In this document: piece by piece, positions 47,813-55,447 of the stretch
Numbering within the stretch: position 1 is the stretch's first letter
How the letters are laid out: each line of letters begins with the position of its first letter
Notes under the pieces: generated by a model
The model's database searches: none
The model's input: the letters and a program-made list of their open reading frames with translations, nothing else
Told to the model about the DNA's origin: nothing
Program-made: the position numbers and the translations under genes
Assembly (NCBI GenBank): GCA_009859145.1
Contig: VRVR01000003.1
Span: forward strand, 434,001 to 498,000
Direction of reading: 5' to 3'
Length of the DNA stretch: 64,000 nt
Origin: Andalucia godoyi
Lineage: Eukaryota; Discoba; Jakobea; Jakobida; Andaluciidae

Positions 47813-48279
47813 CGAATAGATCGTATCTGAATGTAAATTTAGCAAGAAAGTCTTCTTTTTCTCCCTAGCGACCAAAACAAATAATAACGCAAATGAAAAA
47901 TGAAAAATGAAAAATGAAAAAAGAAGAAGAAAAATGAAGAGAAAAAAAAAATGAAGAGAAAATGAGAATAAAGGCAAAACAGCGCGAGGAATGCCCAACT
48001 TGCCACGATGCTTTTTGGATTCCAGACATCAAACTACGATCGCCGCCGCAGTGATGACCTCACATGAGGCCGAAATGGGGGAAGTGTGCGCTGTACGGAC
48101 TCAACTAGTCACAAGCTTAACGGAAACAGAATCATCACATTTTATTAAAATTCAACATGTTACTTTTCATTAATTTACTTTTGTGGGTTTCCTTCTGTTC
48201 ATATTTCACGCAGCGTGTTTCTAGTCACAGCAGTGTGTCGATCTTTTTTCCTCACCCCACCCAAAAAAGAGGAGGAATT
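47813..48279. promoter_or_regulatory. Shared promoter region, nucleoporin / C19orf44-like
   Basis: 467 nt between divergent genes, with tandem AATGAAA units at 47890-47920 and A-rich sequence to 47965 on the nucleoporin side. No coding sequence is supported. Confidence 0.4.
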
Positions 48280-50739
48280 ATGGGTGCTGATTATGGAGAT
48301 TCCGGTCTCGGCTCCGGTTCCGGCGGCACTTGGACGTCTGCAAATGCTCTTCAAAACGATCCTTATTTCTCGAGCACCGTTTCGTCCTCTGTGAATCGAA
48401 ATCCAGCAGCCCATGAGTCGTCTGACAGTCTGCTCTCTCTAGCGGCGTCCTCTGCAACAAGCCGGAAAGGACATGTTCTTGGGGATCAGTTCGTTTCCAA
48501 AACACAGCTCAAGACAGCAAAGGATTTTATAAAGGCGTTGGAAAAGCCAGGTTCGCAGCCGGCTCCGTCTCTCAACTCCATTCAGTCGTCTAAATGGGAG
48601 AAGGCCGCGAAGCTTGCGAGTCTGGCTGCGAAGCAAGGTGTTGTGATGGGGGCTGCTCCAAAGCCGATGCCGGTGATTCGGGACGATGATGAGACCTCGG
48701 ATAAAGGATGGGGCGATCTGTCATCGGGTGAAGAAGATCGGGAGAATCGAAAGATTCAAGAAAAAGTGATCAATTCGTTCAAGAGGTCCGCGAACAACAG
48801 CATTATGGGGACATCGGGAGCCGCGGGACATGTACTTTCAAAATCGACTTCGCATGGCGGCGGGTCTGCGACTGCGTCGAATGTTTCCACTGCGGAGTCG
48901 CTGAGTGCTTCGGAGCCCAAGAAGGCGACTTCATCGATGTGGAAAAACGCTGCGGAGCTTGCAAAACTGTCTGCCAAATACGGAGTCATAACTGCGGGAC
49001 CAAGATCTCCGTCAACCGTGGAGTCTTCTCTGTCCATTGAGGACAGCAAAGATTGGGGGGACGTTGACTCGTCGTCTGACCAAAGTGACACGCAGCCCAA
49101 GCTAAAAATGGTTGTTGCAAAGGGTGACTGGGATGATTCCGAAGAAGATGAGGTGTCTGGGGGAAAGCCCTCTCCGGTCCCCGTTGTAGCAGGTAGCGCT
49201 GGAACAGGAAAATCGAACATTGCAGCCATGCTTCCGTCTTCCATTCTGTCCCAATTCAATGTCCAGTCGATCAAAAGCCTTGATTCCCGAGAGTCTTCTC
49301 CCGTGGTTGCAAACAAGAGTTCAAGCTCGTCCTCGGGTATGGCATTCAGTCAACAGCCGGTCGATATCAGCGTTGATAGCAGCGCAAAGGATTGGGGAGA
49401 TTCATCCGTTGAATCCGATGTCGAAATGATCACCACTCAAGCTGTGCTTTCCCAGAAAAGGGAGGCCAAGAACGATTTCGATCAACCTTCAATCCCGAGA
49501 GTCCGTCAAGATCAAAATTGGACGTCTCCACAGATATCTCATATTGCGGAGAAAACAGAGCCACAGCCAGGAAGCAAGCAGCCAGTTGCACGCCCGTCGC
49601 TTGTGGCTTCCATTGCTTCCAAAACCGCCGAAAACACATCGGGGCTCTCCAGTTCTCAAAAGAGCGCGTCTGAATCTGGAAATCTGTTTTCGTCCACCAA
49701 AACAGTCATTCACCGCCCGATTTTCCCTGCAGCACCTGCGCGAACATCTCCTTCACCCAGGCCCTCCTCTCCTGTATCTGTCCGAACACCCTCAACGGCC
49801 CCAATGGATGAAGAATCCGTCGAGGAGATTGTCTCAGAAGTCGGAGAATCTGTGAATCATTCCCGCATGAACGCGCAGTATGAGGATGATGGCAGTATCC
49901 GCAGCTTGCGACAGTCACAAAAATCCTTCTTGGGACTAGATAAGCAACAGGATCGCTCCGATGTTGACAGTGAGAGCCTATCGCACTCACAGAATTATGA
50001 ACAGGATTTTGAGTCCTTTGCTTCGGGAAGTGAAAAGTCTCCAGCAGCGATCGGCATTCCCGCTCTGCGCCTGTCGAATGCCAATCTTGCGATGGAGGAC
50101 AGGCGGCATAGTACGGCATCCACGCTTCCTGGGTCCGCGCCGTCTTCTGCGCGTCGCTCCCATCGAAAAGAAAAGTCGTCTTTTCGTCCTGCTGTCGACA
50201 AGATCGATGGAATGGAAATGTTTGAGCGTCTAGTCGAGGAAATGAGGCACCATCTGGAAAATCCGACGGTCTCTCCCGCGTCTCTTGCATCGCGCCATTA
50301 TGGGCAGGATATGTTGTCGCAGTCTTTGCTGCAGAAAGATGTGCTGCGGAATATGGCGTTCCAGGTGCCGGTAATGATCGCTTCCCACACAATGTTCGAC
50401 ATGCAGATCCAGTCCCTGCGTCGAGATTACGAAAATTTGAAACGAAGATATGCCGAGGATCTCATGTCCGAGCTTCTGACTTCCAAGAAATCCAAATCGC
50501 GCTCACGAAAGGAAGAGCCTGCCTACACTTCGTACGACAAGACGATGAAATTTCTGAAACGAAACAAGCCAAAAGTCCTAAGCTGGAAAGAAGCTGTTCG
50601 TCTTGTGGAAGATGAAGACCCTTCGCTCAAACAGGTCCCTCTCACCGTCCGCTGCCCCTCCTCCTCCTCCTCCTCCTTCACCACCTCATCAACAACAACA
50701 ACAACTTCTAGGAGGCCGCTGCCACTTATTGCGATATGA
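48280..50739 (+). CDS. C19orf44/DUF4614-like protein with W-acidic repeats
   Basis: 819 aa from ATG 48280; 41 upstream in-frame codons were judged UTR. Mostly Ser-rich and disordered. The C-terminal 150 residues align by eye with the DUF4614 region of vertebrate C19orf44: FQVPVMIASHTMFDMQIQSL as a helix, then YTSYDKTMKFLKRNKPKVLSW and the acidic helix KEAVRLVEDE, parallel to human [28 protein letters not shown] motif precedes it, like the YSEDFE of the family. Two related 40-residue blocks occur near 110-170 and 220-270 (W..AA.LA.L(A/S)AK.GV, then an acidic WGD motif), and more WGD/WDD motifs follow. Function is unknown; a ciliary or trafficking role is only a guess. The stop codon lies inside the dispersed repeat, so the last residues may be repeat-derived. 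Confidence 0.6.
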   Translation: MGADYGDSGLGSGSGGTWTSANALQNDPYFSSTVSSSVNRNPAAHESSDSLLSLAASSATSRKGHVLGDQFVSKTQLKTAKDFIKALEKPGSQPAPSLNSIQSSKWEKAAKLASLAAKQGVVMGAAPKPMPVIRDDDETSDKGWGDLSSGEEDRENRKIQEKVINSFKRSANNSIMGTSGAAGHVLSKSTSHGGGSATASNVSTAESLSASEPKKATSSMWKNAAELAKLSAKYGVITAGPRSPSTVESSLSIEDSKDWGDVDSSSDQSDTQPKLKMVVAKGDWDDSEEDEVSGGKPSPVPVVAGSAGTGKSNIAAMLPSSILSQFNVQSIKSLDSRESSPVVANKSSSSSSGMAFSQQPVDISVDSSAKDWGDSSVESDVEMITTQAVLSQKREAKNDFDQPSIPRVRQDQNWTSPQISHIAEKTEPQPGSKQPVARPSLVASIASKTAENTSGLSSSQKSASESGNLFSSTKTVIHRPIFPAAPARTSPSPRPSSPVSVRTPSTAPMDEESVEEIVSEVGESVNHSRMNAQYEDDGSIRSLRQSQKSFLGLDKQQDRSDVDSESLSHSQNYEQDFESFASGSEKSPAAIGIPALRLSNANLAMEDRRHSTASTLPGSAPSSARRSHRKEKSSFRPAVDKIDGMEMFERLVEEMRHHLENPTVSPASLASRHYGQDMLSQSLLQKDVLRNMAFQVPVMIASHTMFDMQIQSLRRDYENLKRRYAEDLMSELLTSKKSKSRSRKEEPAYTSYDKTMKFLKRNKPKVLSWKEAVRLVEDEDPSLKQVPLTVRCPSSSSSSFTTSSTTTTTSRRPLPLIAI

Positions 50740-50972
50740 TGAAGCAATCTAAAGCGCACGTAAAAACAAAAAAAAAACACTGCAACGCGCCATGCGCATG
50801 CGTTTGCTATCTTAGCAACTCCGTCACACGATGCCCGATTTGTTTCGCCCCATTATGATCATGAAATCCCTATAAACACGCAGCCGCGTTGCACTATGCA
50901 TGTTGTTGGGTTGCAGCATTGATTATGGGTGATCAGCAATGATCATCCGTGGTTAGTGAACAATGCTGGCGT
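50716..50972. repeat. Dispersed repeat, copy 2 (with internal insertion)
   Basis: 50716-50855 matches copy 1 (14888-15023) at about 90%. After an extra 92 nt, similarity resumes at 50948-50972. The extra segment is bounded by direct repeats of TGATCAT (50856-50862 and 50940-50946), as a short insertion with a target duplication would be. It contains TATAAAC at 50872. The 5' edge overlaps the end of the upstream coding frame. Confidence 0.8.
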
Positions 50973-51297
50973 AGCTCTCGCGTCTGTACAGTAATATCCG
51001 CATAACCTGTATCTGATGTAATACATCCCGTCGAGAAAACCCGAAAGTCCGAAAGCCTCGGATTTCCGCCCGAATTGCGTTTTCTCGCCCAATGGGAAAG
51101 CTGCTCCGCAACCTCTTTTGTTCGTTCTTCGTCGTCCGTATTTTTCACTATTGTTCATGTTCGTTTTTATTTTATTTATTCATTATACATATTTTTTATT
51201 TTGTTGAATTGATTATCCGTATAATTCTTCTCCCGCCCCTTTCCTGGTCTGTGTGTCTTTTTTGTACTGTTGGATACCAACAAAAAAGGGTTGTTGA
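50973..51297. promoter_or_regulatory. Upstream region of the CxxC protein gene
   Basis: 325 nt. The left half is mixed sequence with TGATGTAATACATC-type inverted repeats (about 51015-51027). The right half (51130-51220) is AT-rich. No gene is seen. Confidence 0.35.
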
Positions 51298-51942
51298 ATG
51301 CGGCCGTCTCTGTTGTTTGCATTCTTTGCAGCAGCTGCATTGGTGTGCACTGCGCTTGCCATGGACTCGAACCAGCAGCCAATTCCTGCAAAGTACGGTT
51401 CGTCGACGATTGGGAATCCTGCAGCGCCTCTTATTCTTGAGATGCACGGAGACTTGCTGTGTCCGGACTGCCGCGATGCATGGCTCAATGTTATTTCTGT
51501 TCTTGTGAATGAGTATGCACCGAAGAACCAGCTCTTCTTTGTCTATCACGTCACTCCGCTGCCGTTCCACACGTGGTCGCATACCGCTGCGTGGGCTGCC
51601 TACACGTGCGAGGCGGTCAAGCCCGGTGTATTTCATGACTTTGCCGATGCCGTCTATGCAGTGCAGGACTCGTTCTCGAACAATGCCACGGCTGCCATGA
51701 ACGTCGGACAAGTGGTTTCGATGCTTGGTGCGGTCTGCAACCAGTTTGGAGTGTCGACTGCAGACTTCATGTCTGAATTCAAGAACCCTGCACATGATAT
51801 GCAGGCCCGCGTGTCGTGGAAGGTTGGAATGGCAAGAGGCGTCTTCGGAACTCCAATGTTCTTTTTGAATGGAGTGCGCGTTTTGGACCAAGACTTTGTT
51901 CTCCAGGACTGGAGAAACCTCCTTGACTCACTTCTCAACTAG
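51298..51942 (+). CDS. Secreted thioredoxin-fold (DsbA-like) CxxC protein
   Basis: 214 aa with signal peptide (1-21, SLLFAFFAAAALVCTALA). The fold resembles DsbA/FrnE-like thioredoxins: PLILEMHGDLLCPDCRDAW places a CPDC active site after the first strand, and GTPMFFLNGVRVL near the C-terminus gives the cis-proline loop. The insert between them is helical, with two further cysteines (YTCEA and AVCNQF). The expected role is thiol oxidation, reduction or isomerisation in the secretory pathway, or a periplasm-like space. No KDEL-type retention signal is present, so secretion is likely. The active-site dipeptide PD is uncommon. The gene follows the C19orf44-like gene on the same strand but 560 nt away, so it is probably transcribed independently. 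Confidence 0.75.
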   Translation: MRPSLLFAFFAAAALVCTALAMDSNQQPIPAKYGSSTIGNPAAPLILEMHGDLLCPDCRDAWLNVISVLVNEYAPKNQLFFVYHVTPLPFHTWSHTAAWAAYTCEAVKPGVFHDFADAVYAVQDSFSNNATAAMNVGQVVSMLGAVCNQFGVSTADFMSEFKNPAHDMQARVSWKVGMARGVFGTPMFFLNGVRVLDQDFVLQDWRNLLDSLLN

Positions 51943-52105
51943 TTCTCCACACACACTCTCGTCATCCTCTGACTTCCTGCCTGCCCCTTCGCAGTCTGTT
52001 TGACTCTCGATCGCCCATTCCACACGATACGCCCAACAATCAAGAAGATTCGCAGCAGTATCATGGAATAGTAAAAAAACGAAGAAAATTCTTGGCGCAT
52101 ACATG

Positions 52106-52603
52106 TTAAGTCTTGGATGCACCTCTGGCCATCTCTCCCAAGTACAAATCTCCATCGTACCTGCACCATAGTCCAACGGCCACCGACAGGCTTGTCCGTG
52201 CTGAAGTTGCACTCGGTCCTTCTTCTGCTGTAAACGCAGTTCCGGGATGCTGCTAAAAACCAATAATAAAAAATAATAAAAAGAGTCCAACAATGCCAAT
52301 GCCTGCATTATACCCTGAACATGCATATCTACGAATAGACATGCATATTCAATCCTGCATCCCGTTGCCGGGAAGGGGATCGGCCCCAACACGCCTCACG
52401 GCGTTCTTCAGATAAATGTTCCGCGCTCCGTTCCCAATCTCGATCAATCGGTGAGCCACGTTCTCGGCGTGACACGGTGTTCCTGAGAAGAGGCGCATTT
52501 TGATTCTGACGGCCCTAGCAGCAGGCGCTTTCGTGTCCGCAGTTGCAGCGATTGATGCAACTGGAGATACGAGGGTAGGAAGAGGCGGTCGGCGTAGTGA
52601 CAC
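52106..52603 (-). CDS. Possible small spliced gene of unknown function
   Basis: On the minus strand a frame containing RIKMRLFSGTPCHAENVAHRL is open upstream of 52400. A donor-like GTGAGG (52399-52394) and a T-rich stretch ending TAG (52255-52253) would remove 147 nt and join in frame to QHPGTAFTAEEG...ARGASKT with stop at 52106. No ATG lies upstream until the K-M-R of exon 1 (about 52490) unless a 5' exon exists. An alternative donor GTATCT in another frame (ATG near 52675) is also possible. No family was recognised. This may be spurious. Confidence 0.25.
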
Positions 52604-52789
52604 GCGGTCTCTTAGGAGGTCTGCGGGACCTAGGAGGCCCTGTATCGAGCGGCGTAGGCGCAGGCGAATGCGTCATCCCAGCGCACCCATGCCCATATTT
52701 GAATTAAAAAATGAAACCAAAAAAGTGAAACCAACGAATGATAGAATAGATGGCTATGGATGCTGCGTTAAAGAGTGTCGAAAAAGCGG

Positions 52790-52868
52790 AGCCTGTGTCA
52801 CAGGCTGAATTTTGGCCGAGCGTGCGTAAGCACGGATTCCTGTGAAACCAAATGTGCTCGTGTCGGCC
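52790..52868 (+). ncRNA. Candidate structured RNA element
   Basis: Three nested or adjacent helices can be drawn. 52790-52806 is AGCCTGTGTCACAGGCT, a 7-bp hairpin. 52821-52834 is CGTGC-GTAA-GCACG, a perfect 5-bp stem capped by a GNRA-type GTAA tetraloop. GGCCGA (52814-52819) pairs with TCGGCC (52863-52868), enclosing it. The strand is uncertain. It matches no RNA family I can recall (not tRNA, 5S, SRP domain IV or a U snRNA). Confidence 0.3.
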
Positions 52869-53170
52869 AGTATCGACGGTGTCTGTATGCATGACAATCA
52901 CGTGTTATTATTCAACGGCGTTGTGCTTCTGTCCTGCCTTCTTCGTTTGAGATTAAGATAAAGAAGAGCTTGTTGGGGGGTTCTTTGGGTTTTGAGATTT
53001 GTCATAAAACACTGATTCTGAAAGCGCTGCTTTAAAATTGGTTCTAGGCACAAGCCACGTGCTGTGCGCTTCCATAGTCTCGTTACGTTGTTGTCGTTCT
53101 GATTATTATCAAAAATTGATTAATTTATTATTGTTTCGATTTCTTCACCTTTTCTTCTTCTTCGGGTGCG

Positions 53171-54943
53171 ATGTCGTCGAACATGTCGTTCCGCAGCAGA
53201 GGCACATGGAGATCTCAAGGAATCGTGATGTCCAGTAGCAATTCTCAGTTTGGGAGTCGCAGTGTGTCGTATCATGCCCATCGATCGATGTTGCAGAATG
53301 ATGAGTCCAGCTCAGCGCGTCCTTCTGATTCGTTTCAGATTTCGTTGGAACACGAGCCGCAAACAAGCTCGACTTCGGGATATGAGCCGCGAAACCATCA
53401 GAACCGCTCCATGCATTACCGCAGTTCCGAACAAACCAGCATAGACTCGGTCCCGTCTGTGCATACGTTGCACATCCACTCGCACTCAGACGATGACGAG
53501 CCTTCGCAAGCAGAGTTTCTGAGGAGAATGCGAGAACGACGAAGGCTTCAGCAACAACAGCAGCAGCATGCCTCTGCAATTGTTTCTCCTCGCAGGCCAC
53601 TGTGGACCGTCGAAGTTGCCTCGCCGGAAGATGTGTCACGCAGCAGTCGTCCCTTGCCGGTAAATGCGTATGGACAGGGAACTGGTAATCGAAACAGCGG
53701 GCGACATGCGCGAGGACGAAGTTCTTCGCTCAACGGGACTTCGTCGTCGAGCAGAAATTCATGGTCCGAGTCCGGGGGATCTTCGTTACTTGTCGTAGGG
53801 GATGCGTGGCATCCCGGACCCAGCGAACTGGGAAATGGTACCACGCTGACATCCACGGATCAGCAGCAACTGTCGCGGCTGGGAAGTTCGACAGAGGGAG
53901 GGTCGAGTCTCTCGGGTGCAAGCGTGACCGCGACTGCGACTGCGACTGCGACTGCGACTGCAACTGCGACTGCGACGGGTGGTGGGAGTGGGAATACGGC
54001 AGCAGAGCCTGCTATCGAGTCGAGAGTCTCTACGGATGGAAGGCCGCCAACGGTGATCGTCCAACTGGATGATGCAAATGGGAACTCGTTCTCGTATGCC
54101 GGTGCTCTGCCTCCGTACGGAGAGACGCGGTGTGCAAAGCCAAAAGCATACTCGTCCTCGGATTACGACGATTACGATGAAGCTTCGCCAACGAACCGCG
54201 TGAATTCGGATGTTTCAGAAAATGATCCTGCTGTGCAAAGACAAGAGTGTGTAGATGTGTTTGCGTCCTTTTTCGATCCCTTCAAGGACAAAGTGCTCTC
54301 ATCGCTTCCGCCGCAACAGGGAACGTGCTGGGGAGCGCGGTTTCGCATTCGGAAAATGGTCCGGTTTGGAAGACTGCAGTGGAATTGCTACAGCCATGAC
54401 CAAACGTTCTGTCTTGCTGGGCGGTTGAAAGCATCCAAACCGTGGCTCCGTCTTTCGTCCAATGTTCAAAACTTGCAGAAGGGAGGAAATCCGTCCTACA
54501 AAGGCAAGGTAGTTTTTTCAGAGAATACCAAAACAGGATCTGCGTTTCGCGTCCTGGCGAGCAATCGGGTGCTTCTGTGCACGGGGCGCTGGTCGACAAT
54601 CAAACGGAAAACGTTTGTCGATTACAATTACCAGTTGCATGTCTCCTTGTCTCCCATTTTCATCAACCACGTCGAACCTGGGCCAGATGGACTGGCGCTC
54701 GTGGGGAAAAAGGCATCGATTTCCGATCCCATGTTTGTCGCCACAACGAGCGATGTCACTCGTCGACCCGTAATTGTCGTTGGCCGCAGTGGACCACGGG
54801 AAAACACCCACAGCACCCACTCCACCGTGGATGTTGATGTTTGCGAGTTCATGTTTCAGCATCCTTTGGATCTGACCACAGCGTTTGCTGTCGTTTGTGC
54901 CGCGTTTCACGACGCATTTTTCGCATTTCGTCAAGTTTCATAA
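53171..54943 (+). CDS. Divergent tubby-domain protein
   Basis: 590 aa. Residues 1-360 are disordered (Ser-, His- and Gln-rich) with a (Thr-Ala)n run encoded by hexanucleotide repeats. The C-terminal 220 residues resemble the tubby beta-barrel: QTFCLAGRLKASKPWLRLSSNVQNLQKGGNPSYKGKVVF aligns with the FLLAGRKRKKSKTSNYLIS..D..RGG.S.IGK segment that includes phosphoinositide-contacting basic residues, and the end FMFQHPLDLTTAFAVVCAAFHDAF matches the central hydrophobic helix. The intermediate FRVLASNRVL strand also fits. Tubby/TULP proteins bridge PI(4,5)P2 and IFT-A for membrane-protein entry into cilia. The N-terminal IFT-A-binding helix was not recognised. A tubby-superfamily relative (scramblase or LURP-one) is the alternative. 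Confidence 0.65.
   Translation: MSSNMSFRSRGTWRSQGIVMSSSNSQFGSRSVSYHAHRSMLQNDESSSARPSDSFQISLEHEPQTSSTSGYEPRNHQNRSMHYRSSEQTSIDSVPSVHTLHIHSHSDDDEPSQAEFLRRMRERRRLQQQQQQHASAIVSPRRPLWTVEVASPEDVSRSSRPLPVNAYGQGTGNRNSGRHARGRSSSLNGTSSSSRNSWSESGGSSLLVVGDAWHPGPSELGNGTTLTSTDQQQLSRLGSSTEGGSSLSGASVTATATATATATATATATGGGSGNTAAEPAIESRVSTDGRPPTVIVQLDDANGNSFSYAGALPPYGETRCAKPKAYSSSDYDDYDEASPTNRVNSDVSENDPAVQRQECVDVFASFFDPFKDKVLSSLPPQQGTCWGARFRIRKMVRFGRLQWNCYSHDQTFCLAGRLKASKPWLRLSSNVQNLQKGGNPSYKGKVVFSENTKTGSAFRVLASNRVLLCTGRWSTIKRKTFVDYNYQLHVSLSPIFINHVEPGPDGLALVGKKASISDPMFVATTSDVTRRPVIVVGRSGPRENTHSTHSTVDVDVCEFMFQHPLDLTTAFAVVCAAFHDAFFAFRQVS
53931..53976 (+). repeat. GACTGC hexanucleotide repeat (coding)
   Basis: About 7.5 units encode Thr-Ala dipeptides in the tubby-like protein; one unit has GCAACT. 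Confidence 0.9.
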
Positions 54944-55447
54944 TGCTGTATGTATGTACGTATGTATGTGCGTATGTATGTATGTAATTTTTATGTACAG
55001 TATGTATATATAGGGTGTTTTAACATGTGAAGGTCAGCATAGAAAGAGCAGCGAAATGAAGACACGCTTCCCCCACAAACTGAAGCAGCATGGTCGCTCG
55101 AATCTCCCAGCACGGACATCGTCTTCTCTGGTGGTGGTCACAATGATGTAAACCTGGAATGGCGCACGAAAATATTTATCATCTTGAGAAAAAACACCAA
55201 GCGGGTGTGCTGGGGAATGGCGGGGCCTGACTAACGGCCCGCATCCGGAACACTGATTCCTTTGCGCTGGTAAGCAGCCAGCAACGATAATGCAATGCTT
55301 AGCAATGAACATGTCTGATTAGTGGTTGTGATATACTGCTGGTGCGGGAAATGCAGTTAGGGGAGAAGGAAGGGGGAGGGGGGGGGGGGGGGGGGAGTTG
55401 GATGGGGAGAAACAGTGTTGATAAGAAACGAGTGGTCACACACTGTT
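54944..55447. other. Convergent 3' region, tubby-like / coiled-coil gene
   Basis: 504 nt. A degenerate TATG array (about 54949-55010) ends in TATATATAG. Bases 55200-55290 hold two stable hairpins: GCGGGGCC/GGCCCGC (55220-55242) and GCTGG/CCAGC (55266-55282). Then comes a purine-rich stretch and an 18-nt G run (55378-55395), about 50 nt beyond the coiled-coil gene's stop. No protein gene is convincing. Confidence 0.5.
55378..55395. repeat. G18 homopolymer tract, convergent junction
   Basis: Eighteen G preceded by AGGGGGA. Third poly-G/C tract located downstream of a minus-strand gene at a convergent junction. Confidence 0.9.

Larger units (their letters stand above)
51943..53170. other. 1.2-kb region without a confident protein gene
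   Basis: Between the CxxC and tubby-like genes. It contains a possible small spliced minus-strand gene (52106-52603) and a structured-RNA candidate (52790-52868), described separately. 51990-52100 and 52880-53170 are otherwise featureless and AT-rich near 53110-53160, the probable promoter of the tubby-like gene. Confidence 0.4.

Noticed and set aside
55034-55312. 92-codon minus-strand frame in the tubby/coiled-coil junction
   Set aside because: No domain, spans the hairpin region and has a Cys-rich random-like composition.
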